From Clostridia bacterium (GTDB lineage: Bacteria > Bacillota > Clostridia > DUPQ01): 37,128 nt of DNA. A program made the position numbers and the translations under genes. Position 1 is the stretch's first letter. Each line of letters starts with the position of its first letter. The stretch covers positions 1 to 37,128 of the forward strand of contig JAUUZE010000004.1 in the NCBI GenBank assembly GCA_030590175.1, read 5' to 3'. The notes beneath the pieces are model-generated. The model was given only the letters and a program-made list of their open reading frames with translations, was not told the origin of the DNA and searched no databases. This document shows positions 8,201 to 17,489 of the stretch, one piece after another.

Positions 8201-9115
8201 CTATGGCATAATCACTGTCTTATTGGTGTTATAACTAACATTAGGAATTAATGTTCTAACATCTATATGGTTATCTTTATATACATAATCAAATAAATTA
8301 GTCATTAATAGAAGACATTCATTTGCTGCGTTATTCATTATTTCTTCCATACTATCAGTTCGTATTTTTTCTTCTCCTAAGTAATGCCATGAATGATGAT
8401 GGCTATTTAGCACATCTAAATTGCTAAACGGATTATCTGTATAAAATTTTCTAGGAATAGGAATCTTTCGTAGTAACTTTTTTTGATAATTTGGATCATA
8501 TAATATATGTAAAATCCATATCATATTTTTATAAGCTTTATTAATATTTTTCATAGATACAGGCATATTAAAATATGTATTAGCATAATATTTTATATAT
8601 GAGGTAATAGAATTATCGAAATCATCTGTTTTTAACAAAAGCGATTCATCTATATCTATTGCTTTTTGATCTTCATATTTCTCCCACAAGCGTATGTCAA
8701 TAGTGTACTCAAGATTATAGTGGGAAAACTCATGAATGTTTCCATCAAAATCCCATATTCCATTTTTTTCAATATAGTTAACATATGGATGAGCATTTTT
8801 ATCTAAGTAATAATGGCAAAGGAATCCTAATAGATATACTAAAAGGTTCTCCTTCTCATTAATTCCTTGTTCTTTTATTAATGAAAACCCATCAATAAAA
8901 AACTGTGATGTAAAATAATCATGCATTTTTCTACCAATAGATGTGACTTTTTTATTAAAAGGAGACCACGGTTTATAATAGAAAAAAAAGTCAGGTCCCT
9001 GTGCACCCAATTGAAATAGGTTTTTTTTCTTACTAATTAACAATATTATCTCTTCTTGGTCAATCCTAGCTAAAACATTTCTAGCGAATAAGGTATGGGT
9101 TAATAAATCTGGCAT
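8201..9115 (-). CDS. Zinc-dependent phospholipase C family-like protein
   Basis: MPDLLTHTLFARNVL..., LGAQGPDFFFY, GFLCHYYLDKNAHPYVNY, HHHSWHY pattern of phospholipase C/P1-nuclease-like bacterial proteins. Confidence 0.7.
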   Translation of the reverse strand: MPDLLTHTLFARNVLARIDQEEIILLISKKKNLFQLGAQGPDFFFYYKPWSPFNKKVTSIGRKMHDYFTSQFFIDGFSLIKEQGINEKENLLVYLLGFLCHYYLDKNAHPYVNYIEKNGIWDFDGNIHEFSHYNLEYTIDIRLWEKYEDQKAIDIDESLLLKTDDFDNSITSYIKYYANTYFNMPVSMKNINKAYKNMIWILHILYDPNYQKKLLRKIPIPRKFYTDNPFSNLDVLNSHHHSWHYLGEEKIRTDSMEEIMNNAANECLLLMTNLFDYVYKDNHIDVRTLIPNVSYNTNKTVIMP

Positions 9116-9202
9116 AACTATCCTTTCTTTACAGAATACTAATATTCAGTGAACATATATATGATATACTATTTATATTAACATATACGGGGGTTGATGT
9201 TT

Positions 9203-10447
9203 ATGAAATTAACAAAACAAGAGAAATCGTGGATTTTGTATGATTGTGGTAATTCTGCATACTCAATCGCGATTACTACTGCACTGTTACCTGCCATATT
9301 TGGTATGTTTAATGGTGTTAGTACAATGAATCTAGGGTATTTTAATTCAATTGCTTCAATAATTGTAGCAATTTTAAGCCCGATTTTAGGTACAATTGCA
9401 GATTATAAAGATAGAAAGAAAAGATTCTTCTTATTCTTCTTCTTAGTCGGTATAATTTTCACCGCATCTTTAGCCTTTGTTTCACCTTCTAGTGGTATGT
9501 GGCAGATACTAATTATCTTTTACATCTTAACTGTTGTGGGATTTTCTGGAGCAAATATCTTTTATGATTCATTTTTAGTTGATATTACATCAGATGAGCG
9601 TATGGATAAAGTGTCAACTAGAGGTTTCGCATATGGTTATATTTCCAGCGTTATTCCATTTGGAATTAGCTTAGGTGTTATTTTATTCTTAGGTTTAGAT
9701 AAAGCTATTGGATATCAGCTTGGCTTTATGATAACTGCTTTATGGTGGGGACTATTAACAATTCCAATGATTAAAAATGTAAAACAAAAACATTATATAG
9801 AGCCTGAACCAAAACCAGTTGTTCAAAGTTTTAAACGATTGTTAAAAACATTTAAAAATATTAAACAACATAAAGTCGTTTTTGTTTTCTTAATTGCATA
9901 TTTCCTATATATAGATGGGGTAGATACGATTATTAAAATGGTTGTTCCATATGCAACTGCAGTTTTAGGGGGTAACTCTCTTGATATGTTTACACTATTG
10001 GGAATTTTATTAATTATTCAAATTATTGCTTTCCCATGTGCTATTATTTATGGAAACTTGGCTAAAAAATATTCAGCACGAACTATGATTATTGTTGGAA
10101 TAATTACTTATATAATTGCTTGTATCTCTGCTTTTTTCATCACATCAGTTTGGCATATATTCATCTTAGGTGCAATGATCGGATCAGCACAAGGTGGTAT
10201 CCAAGCACTAAGTCGTTCATACTATGCAAAAATCATTCCTAAGAAAAATTCAAATGAATTCTTTGGTTTCTATAATGTATTTGGCAAATTCGCAGCTATT
10301 GTTGGACCAATGGTTATGGCTTTAACTACTACCTTAACTGGTAATGCTAGATATTCTATATTGGCTATTATCCCATTATTTATAGCTGGATTCTTAGTCT
10401 TTATTACATTACCAAAAGATAAAGGAAATGTTGCTGTTACTGAATAA
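9203..10447 (+). CDS. MFS transporter, UMF1/Atg22-like family
   Basis: KQEKSWILYDCGNSAYSIAITTALLPAIF N-terminus, 12-TM pattern, SQGGIQALSRSYYAKIIPK loop. ATG at 9203 follows GGGGGTTG. Confidence 0.85.
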   Translation: MKLTKQEKSWILYDCGNSAYSIAITTALLPAIFGMFNGVSTMNLGYFNSIASIIVAILSPILGTIADYKDRKKRFFLFFFLVGIIFTASLAFVSPSSGMWQILIIFYILTVVGFSGANIFYDSFLVDITSDERMDKVSTRGFAYGYISSVIPFGISLGVILFLGLDKAIGYQLGFMITALWWGLLTIPMIKNVKQKHYIEPEPKPVVQSFKRLLKTFKNIKQHKVVFVFLIAYFLYIDGVDTIIKMVVPYATAVLGGNSLDMFTLLGILLIIQIIAFPCAIIYGNLAKKYSARTMIIVGIITYIIACISAFFITSVWHIFILGAMIGSAQGGIQALSRSYYAKIIPKKNSNEFFGFYNVFGKFAAIVGPMVMALTTTLTGNARYSILAIIPLFIAGFLVFITLPKDKGNVAVTE

Positions 10448-10470
10448 TTAATTAATTATAAATTAATGAA

Positions 10471-10500
10471 AAATAATCCCGATTTAATCGGGATTATTTA
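10471..10500. terminator. Bidirectional intrinsic terminator between convergent genes
   Basis: Perfect inverted repeat AAATAATCCCGAT - TTA - ATCGGGATTATTT, A/T flanked on both sides. Confidence 0.8.
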
Positions 10501-12595
10501 GGTTATGAATAATTTCACAGTTAATATTGCCATTTTGAGTAAATCCCCAGTCAAAACGAATCCTTGGCACTTCATATTCATAATACCATCTAATTGACAC
10601 TTTCTTCTTTCCTAGATAAGCATTAAATAAGGCGCAAGTTGTAATTGATTCATCTATGATATCAATTGGAGTAATTTGATTAAATTTAGCAAGATCTCCT
10701 TCTTCTGTTAAGTATGTTATAACATCGTTTAGATATTTTGATGCCTTCTTTTCTCTTAATCCAATTACCATCTCATCTTGTGCATTCCACTTTTTAAATT
10801 GGTTAGTAATATATACAGGTGAAGTTAATATAAATCCATTATTTTCTTGTAGAATTTTTATATATAGATAATCACCGGGTAAGTTTTTTAAGGTTATGGT
10901 ATTTATGTAATCAAGTTTATTTGGTTTAATTTTTTTGACCTCATAATCTCCGCATATGATTGCAATTTCTCTAATTTTTGCACTACCATATATTTCAAGT
11001 TCAATCACATACTGTTCGCTTTCTTCTATAGTTGCTCCCATCATTTGTCCATTTACTTTATAATCAACATAAATTCTATCATCATTAGTCGCATAAGTAC
11101 TTCGTCTTTCAAGACTATTCCACAAATGATTTCTTGTTAACTTTTCACTAACTATTGCTGTAATTGCTCCTGTCCCAAAAGCACTATCACGTTTATCAAA
11201 ATACCTAAAAAATCGTCCTCTAGACTCTTCAATAGTTTTTGGCCCACCCATTAATCCATAATGTAAGTCCGAGCATCCACACACAGCAGGTTTATAGCCA
11301 TTTTTGATTGTTTGATGAAGTAACCACTCTGCATTCCCAAAAGCGCTGATAGCTTCACACAATCGTTCTCTATGAAGTAAATTATCTTCATATCGTGGAA
11401 TTCTCCCTCCAATGTGACATTCTACAAACACATCATCACGTTTGTTATATAATTCATCAACTTCATACATAGGGATGTTATAAAGTGGAGGCAAAGGCTC
11501 TTTTAAACTTTTAAAAAATATATTTCTATCTCCTCCTGTTGGTGGATGTGCTTCATAAGATAAAAATGGTATATATTCACCAGATTTATCATACTCGTTA
11601 CATGTTTTCGTATATTCTTGCCAAATTTCCTCACGATTCACCTCTGGAAACGACATTGGACCAACAGCACAAAAATCAAATCGTCCAATCATTTTTGCTT
11701 GATAATGCCTAGCTTTTGGAGAAATTTTTTCACTATTAACATGCATTAAATGCATGGATTTATCTCCCCAACCATGGGCATGTAAGTCTCCCCAAAAGAT
11801 TTGCTGTGTAGGGTTTTCTTTGCAAACAATTGGATTTGAATTAAATTCTTTTCCACTAGTATTATGAATAGCTTTTAATCTATATACTTTTTCTTTATTG
11901 AAAGATCTTTTATAAACAGCCATTCCATTAATTATGGAAATAACTTTTTTATCAATTATTACTTCATCAAAGCAATTTTTCATTAAATTACCACATCTAT
12001 CAAATGCTCCAACATGTATAGAATAATCTTTACCTTTAATTGCAACAGTTGGGCCTAGAACTCGTAGTAATCCTAACTCATCACGATTTACTACTTCATA
12101 GATTAGCGGGGTATTATTAATTGGTAATGATTGGTTAGTTAATTGATTAAAATGTTCAATAAAAAAATAACTTTGACCAGCTGTAAAATAACTATTTGCC
12201 TTTGAAATTGTAATTAAAATCTGTTGTCCTTTATGTCCATCTTTTTGTAAAAAAACACGACATATATTAGAAAAACCTGGAACATTATGAATGAATTTAA
12301 CATCTATGTCACTTTTACAGGTGATATAATTTGAAGCTTTTTCATTTGTTATTTGAAGTTCATGAGCTAAACTCCCATTTAGAATATAAAAAAAGAATCC
12401 ATCCCCTTTATTACAAGACTCATTAAGTGTAATTTTAATTGTAAAAGTTCCTTTTGTAGCTGCCTTTAGCGAAAAATTTTCGCCACTATAACAAGTACCT
12501 ACTGTATCAGTAAATGAAAAATCATAAGATACTTGTAACTTACTATATTTTGCTGGATTTGCATCTGTTGCATCGTCCATATAATTTTTTATCAT
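10484..12595 (-). CDS. DUF3604 domain protein (PHP-like putative metal-dependent hydrolase)
   Basis: FWGDLHAHGWGDKS, YIPFLSYEAHPPTGGDRNIFF, PAVCGCSDLHYG, LERRSTYATNDDRIYVDYKVNGQMMG are DUF3604-type signatures. Confidence 0.75.
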   Translation of the reverse strand: MIKNYMDDATDANPAKYSKLQVSYDFSFTDTVGTCYSGENFSLKAATKGTFTIKITLNESCNKGDGFFFYILNGSLAHELQITNEKASNYITCKSDIDVKFIHNVPGFSNICRVFLQKDGHKGQQILITISKANSYFTAGQSYFFIEHFNQLTNQSLPINNTPLIYEVVNRDELGLLRVLGPTVAIKGKDYSIHVGAFDRCGNLMKNCFDEVIIDKKVISIINGMAVYKRSFNKEKVYRLKAIHNTSGKEFNSNPIVCKENPTQQIFWGDLHAHGWGDKSMHLMHVNSEKISPKARHYQAKMIGRFDFCAVGPMSFPEVNREEIWQEYTKTCNEYDKSGEYIPFLSYEAHPPTGGDRNIFFKSLKEPLPPLYNIPMYEVDELYNKRDDVFVECHIGGRIPRYEDNLLHRERLCEAISAFGNAEWLLHQTIKNGYKPAVCGCSDLHYGLMGGPKTIEESRGRFFRYFDKRDSAFGTGAITAIVSEKLTRNHLWNSLERRSTYATNDDRIYVDYKVNGQMMGATIEESEQYVIELEIYGSAKIREIAIICGDYEVKKIKPNKLDYINTITLKNLPGDYLYIKILQENNGFILTSPVYITNQFKKWNAQDEMVIGLREKKASKYLNDVITYLTEEGDLAKFNQITPIDIIDESITTCALFNAYLGKKKVSIRWYYEYEVPRIRFDWGFTQNGNINCEIIHNLNNPD

Positions 12596-13701
12596 TGTAA
12601 TCTCCTATATGCATCAAATAATACCTGTTGATGTGTTTCCCAATTAAGTTTCTCTTTAATTGCTTTTTGACCATTCTGTCCCATTTTTATTACTTTTGTT
12701 GGATTATTATTTAGATAAATCATAGCATCTATTATTGCCTGTTTATCATGAGGATCCACACTAATACCACATTCATATTCTAAAACTACTTCTTCCATGC
12801 TTTTAAAGTTTGAACATATAACTGGAATTCCAGCTGCCATGTATTCAAATATTTTTGTGGGAGGATCAATCTTGTTATTAGGATAATCTTCAAATAAGCA
12901 TAATCCACAAAAACTTTGTTCATATATTTTAAGAGTATCTTCTCGCGATAGATAACCAACATATTTAACATTTTCTGGTAATAACTTTAAAAACATATCA
13001 AGATTTTCTATATCAATTCTCCCTGCAATTTTAAGTTGATTTTCACGAAGTGATTCCATTGAAAAGCAAGTATTATATAACCCTCTTTCTTTCCAAATAG
13101 CTCCAGTATAACAAAATTGTTTGTTTACCATCTTAATACTATAGTCAACAAGTATATTTTTAAATTCATCTTTGATTGGAAGATTCTCAACCAATACTAC
13201 ATTATTAATATATTTAGAAAATCGATTATAAGTACTCTTTGCAACAGCAATAACTAAATCACAATAACGAATATTTTTTCTTTCAATACCATCAACAATT
13301 CTTGCAAGCATTGGTCGTAAGAAAGAAGGAACCCATTCTTTTTCATACATTTGCATGGGAGTATTCTCATGGGAGTCATACACCACTTTAGCATTATTTC
13401 TTTTCAAATATTTAGCATACCTAAATAATTCTAAATCATGTATATGATAAATATCAGCATTGATTACCATAGCTCTTTTTATCATCTTTTTGTCGTAAAA
13501 TAATATCCGTTGTAAACGACTTATATTTATTGCTTCTGGGAATCCTAATAAATGAACTCCTTTTTCAATATTATCATGTCGTCCTGTTGATAGATAAGTC
13601 ACGTCATATCCTATTTTAGCTAAAGACACACATTCTTTATGGAAAATGCGAATATCATGTCGTTTATGAACAATACTAATATGACAAACTTTACAACTCA
13701 T
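12592..13701 (-). CDS. Glycosyltransferase family 4
   Basis: N-terminal VCHISIVHKRHDIRIFHKECVSLAKIGYDVTYLS; C-terminal PPTKIFEYMAAGIPVICSNFKSMEEVV. Confidence 0.85.
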   Translation of the reverse strand: MSCKVCHISIVHKRHDIRIFHKECVSLAKIGYDVTYLSTGRHDNIEKGVHLLGFPEAINISRLQRILFYDKKMIKRAMVINADIYHIHDLELFRYAKYLKRNNAKVVYDSHENTPMQMYEKEWVPSFLRPMLARIVDGIERKNIRYCDLVIAVAKSTYNRFSKYINNVVLVENLPIKDEFKNILVDYSIKMVNKQFCYTGAIWKERGLYNTCFSMESLRENQLKIAGRIDIENLDMFLKLLPENVKYVGYLSREDTLKIYEQSFCGLCLFEDYPNNKIDPPTKIFEYMAAGIPVICSNFKSMEEVVLEYECGISVDPHDKQAIIDAMIYLNNNPTKVIKMGQNGQKAIKEKLNWETHQQVLFDAYRRLQ

Positions 13702-15220
13702 CTATATATCCCTCTATGATTTTTACTGTCTTAAGTGCAATATATGTTAAAAAATTTCGATATACTCTATATAATAACTGATAAGCAGATGGTAAGTAAA
13801 CATTTTCCTCGTGAAATTTTTTCACATCAGAAATCTTTATACATGAATATCGTTTATCAGTTATATTCCTTAACACTTTTGTAATAAATCTTTGAGGTTG
13901 ATTTATATAAGGAATTTGGCATTGTAATCTATCATTAATATATCTTTTAAAAAAGATTTTTTCCTTGCCTTTATCTTCTAACGGCAAACTATCCATAAAC
14001 GTGATTATATCTTCATCCATCATAGGGACTCTCCATGATAATTTTTGATAATCATAAGGTTTTAGCGCTCTAAATATATGATTAGATCTATACAACTCAT
14101 ATGCAACCTGATTGTAAATTTCATTTTTTTTATAAACTGTATCATTAACTAATATTTCGTCAAAATATGGTGCTACTCGTTTATAAAGATAATTATATAT
14201 CTTTTTATCACTTCTACTATAATAAAACATATATTTATCAATTACTTTATTAATCATATCTTTCTTAGTGTAATTTTTAAAAACATACGATTCAGCAACT
14301 GATCCGATATGACCAGGAACTATAATAACATCTTTTCCTTTTAGTTTTAATGCTGCAAAGTAATCCATTAAATGAGGTATATATGATAGATTAGAACCGT
14401 GAATTAGATATGGTTTATGAAAAGATTTCTTAAATAGTTCTTTCCACAACTTCCGTTTATATGGGATGTTAATAAATGAATACCCATTTTTTAAGGCAAC
14501 CTTTTTAGCAATTTTATCTTCTCCAAATAAGATATTACCATATGAAAAACAGGTTACTTTCTGATAATTCATTTTTTTTAATAACAATATAATAAATCGA
14601 GAATCTGCACCTCCACTAAGAGGTACATACACCTCTTTACCATCCAAAGAAGAAACAAACCGTCTAGCAACTTTATGAACTACTTCGTCAAAAAGTTTTT
14701 TTTGTTCATGATATTGCATATGAATAGGTGCCTCATAAAAACCAAATTTGTATCTTAAAATAGTTAATTTATCTTGGTAGTGTAAAAAATTAGATGCAGG
14801 CAATGAATGAATATTTTCAATAAGAGTTTGTCCCTTTATGATAAATCCACAATACAAATAATCTTTTTTACCCTCAATATTAATTTTTTTTTGATTTGTT
14901 TCTTTTATAATTTCTTCCACATAATCACTAATAAATAAATTACCTTTAAGCAGTGAATAGTATAATTCAAAAACTCCATATTTATCAACTGCTGCTAGTA
15001 CTTGATTAGGTAAATTAATTATTACAGCAAATATCCCATTTAATGACTTAATTACTTGTATGAAATCATCTTTTGTTACTACGTTTAAAAAAACATCAAT
15101 AAGTTCTTTTCCTTCTAAATAACATTCATCAACATAGGCATATCCTTTTACATGAATATCTCTTTTTGAATGAAAAAGAAAAGCACTGTGTTTATTATGC
15201 TGTGTCAGTATTGTAATCAT
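13691..15220 (-). CDS. Asparagine synthetase-like ATP-dependent amide ligase (no Cys2 nucleophile)
   Basis: PP-loop VPLSGGADSRFIILLL; degenerate Ntn-like N-terminal domain (LNGIFAVIINLPNQVLAAVDKYGVFELYYSL); N-terminus MITIL instead of MCGI; C-terminal RVPMMDEDIITFMDSLP. Confidence 0.75.
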   Translation of the reverse strand: MITILTQHNKHSAFLFHSKRDIHVKGYAYVDECYLEGKELIDVFLNVVTKDDFIQVIKSLNGIFAVIINLPNQVLAAVDKYGVFELYYSLLKGNLFISDYVEEIIKETNQKKINIEGKKDYLYCGFIIKGQTLIENIHSLPASNFLHYQDKLTILRYKFGFYEAPIHMQYHEQKKLFDEVVHKVARRFVSSLDGKEVYVPLSGGADSRFIILLLKKMNYQKVTCFSYGNILFGEDKIAKKVALKNGYSFINIPYKRKLWKELFKKSFHKPYLIHGSNLSYIPHLMDYFAALKLKGKDVIIVPGHIGSVAESYVFKNYTKKDMINKVIDKYMFYYSRSDKKIYNYLYKRVAPYFDEILVNDTVYKKNEIYNQVAYELYRSNHIFRALKPYDYQKLSWRVPMMDEDIITFMDSLPLEDKGKEKIFFKRYINDRLQCQIPYINQPQRFITKVLRNITDKRYSCIKISDVKKFHEENVYLPSAYQLLYRVYRNFLTYIALKTVKIIEGYIDEL

Positions 15221-15226
15221 AAAGCA

Positions 15227-16318
15227 TTATTCCTTTACATGAATATTATACTTTAATTTACCTAATACTTGTAGCGCTTGTTGTCTATGTTCTTCACTAT
15301 ACAATTCAATTCTAAGCGCTCCTCCATAGTTTTCACGATTGTTCAAAATTCCAATATTCTTTATGTTAATATTATTTTTTGCCAAGATAGTAGAAACATC
15401 TGCTATAATTCCTGGTTTATCTTCAACACTTATTGAAAAATCATAGATTTTATTCATTATGCTAGTCTGCTTATTATCAAAAGAATCACGGTATTCCTTT
15501 GATTGAGTAAAAAGCATTAAAAGAGTTTTTTCATCCTTATTAATAATAGCTTCTTCAAATAATTTTATTTTATTAATAAACACCTTTAAATTTTCTTGTA
15601 TCTCTCGTGAGTTATGTAAGCATATATCTTTCCAAATAGTAGGCGATGATGAGGCAATTCTTGTAATATCTCTGAAACCACCAGCTGCTAAAGTATGCAT
15701 ATACTTTTTATCTTGGTCATTGCTTTCCACCATATTTACTAGTGATGAAGCAATAATATGGGGAATATGTGAAATGCTAGCTACTATATAATCATGATAT
15801 TCTGGTAAAATTACTAAGGGGATAGCTTTAATTTTTTTTATTAAATCTTTTAATAAAGTTAATTGTTCTTCTGTATGTGATGATGATTTTGTTATTAAAT
15901 AATAAGCATTTTCTAGTAAAATTTCAGAAGAATAATCGTAACCGTTTTTTTCAAGACCCGCCATTGGGTGTCCCCCAATATAAGTCACCTTTGGTTGTAA
16001 TTGGCTTACTTGATGTACCAAAGAAGATTTTGTACTACCCACATCTGTAATAATACACGATGAAGAAACAATCTTACTTAATTTTTCAATAATATTAAAT
16101 ATACTATCTACAGGAGTACAAACAAATATTATTTGACATTTAGCAAATGACTTATTAATTGTTAAAGCATATTCATTAATAATATTTTCTTCTTTTGCAC
16201 TCGATAATGTTTCTATATTAGTATCATAGGCAATAATAAAGTCACATGCATTATGTTTCTTTAATGCTTTTGCAATGGAACCTCCAATTAAACCTAATCC
16301 AACAATACCAACAATCAT
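15227..16318 (-). CDS. tyrA: Prephenate dehydrogenase with C-terminal ACT domain
   Basis: VGIVGLGLIGGSIAKAL, DVGSTKSSLV, GGHPMAGLEKNGY, AAGGFRDITRIASSSPTIWKDI; ACT domain ISVEDKPGIIADVSTILAKNNINIKNIGI. Confidence 0.93.
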   Translation of the reverse strand: MIVGIVGLGLIGGSIAKALKKHNACDFIIAYDTNIETLSSAKEENIINEYALTINKSFAKCQIIFVCTPVDSIFNIIEKLSKIVSSSCIITDVGSTKSSLVHQVSQLQPKVTYIGGHPMAGLEKNGYDYSSEILLENAYYLITKSSSHTEEQLTLLKDLIKKIKAIPLVILPEYHDYIVASISHIPHIIASSLVNMVESNDQDKKYMHTLAAGGFRDITRIASSSPTIWKDICLHNSREIQENLKVFINKIKLFEEAIINKDEKTLLMLFTQSKEYRDSFDNKQTSIMNKIYDFSISVEDKPGIIADVSTILAKNNINIKNIGILNNRENYGGALRIELYSEEHRQQALQVLGKLKYNIHVKE

Positions 16319-17331
16319 GTTATATTTCTCCCCATTATCTTTACAATTGGCGTAATTTGTCTTAATAGTTCAGTAAAATCAATGGGTGTCAACGCCTGTG
16401 CACCATCTGATAGCGCTTGATCAGGATGAGGGTGAACTTCTACCATTAATCCATCACAGTCCACTGCTACAGCTGCTCTTGCTAGTGGAATGATGTAATC
16501 TTTAACTCCACTTGCATGAGATGGGTCAACAAATATGGGAAGATGAGATTTTGCCTTAACAACAGGAATTGATGAAATATCTAATGTGTTTCTTGTTGAC
16601 GTTTCAAATGTTCTAATACCTCTTTCACAAAGTATTACTTTCGAATTATTTTCTCTAATTATATATTCAGCAGCATTTAACCACTCGTCAATGGTAGCTG
16701 ATAGGCCTCTTTTTAAAAATACAGGTTTATGTGTTCTACCCACTTCTTTTAGTAATTCATAGTTTTGCATATTTCTAGCACCAATTTGAATGATATCAAG
16801 ATATGGTTCAGCAATATCTAAGGCACGGATACTTGTTACCTCGCTAACCATTAGCATATTAAAAGCTTTGGCTGCTTTTTTCATATAAATAAGTCCATCT
16901 TTACCTAATCCTTGAAAAGAATAAGGAGATGTTCGTGGTTTAAAAGCACCTCCACGTAATATTTTTACACCTGACTCATGTAAATATTGTGCGGTTGAAT
17001 AAATCTGTTCTTCACTTTCAACAGAACAAGGTCCTGCAATCATAGTGAAATTTGAACCTCCAATAGTAATATCTTTTATTTTTATTGTTGTATTTTTATC
17101 TTTAAATTTACGATTAACTAATTTATAGGTTTCTGTAATAGGAACTAATTTATCTACGCCTGGCAATAATTCCATATTTTTATTATATAAAACAGCTTTA
17201 TCACCAATAACTCCAATAATTGTAACTTGTTTCCCAGTAGATAAATGAGCTTCAAGACCATATTTATGTAATTTGTCTACAACACTCTCAATATTTTCTT
17301 TAGTTGCCTTTGGTTTCATTACAATAATCAT
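16315..17331 (-). CDS. aroF: 3-deoxy-7-phosphoheptulonate (DAHP) synthase with N-terminal regulatory domain
   Basis: FTMIAGPCSVESEEQI, RGGAFKPRTSPYSFQGLG, IQIGARNMQNYELL, CERGIRTFE, FVDPSHASG, GLMVEVHPHPDQALSDGAQ. Confidence 0.95.
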   Translation of the reverse strand: MIIVMKPKATKENIESVVDKLHKYGLEAHLSTGKQVTIIGVIGDKAVLYNKNMELLPGVDKLVPITETYKLVNRKFKDKNTTIKIKDITIGGSNFTMIAGPCSVESEEQIYSTAQYLHESGVKILRGGAFKPRTSPYSFQGLGKDGLIYMKKAAKAFNMLMVSEVTSIRALDIAEPYLDIIQIGARNMQNYELLKEVGRTHKPVFLKRGLSATIDEWLNAAEYIIRENNSKVILCERGIRTFETSTRNTLDISSIPVVKAKSHLPIFVDPSHASGVKDYIIPLARAAVAVDCDGLMVEVHPHPDQALSDGAQALTPIDFTELLRQITPIVKIMGRNIT

Positions 17332-17489
17332 TATGTCATACTCCTATTTTTCTTAGTAATAGTATAACACATTTGGGTTATGGTGATTGTAGTTGTTTTT
17401 TGTACCAAAGAAATAAAAAAGTAGGTTTTTCGGATAAATAATGAGTGTTACAAATTTAATAAATAGACTAATTTATTTAATAATTTTCA

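Noticed and set aside
17332-17489. T-box or other riboswitch upstream of aroF
   Set aside because: No T-box sequence (TGGNACCGCG-like) or structured GC-rich leader; region is AT-rich and short.
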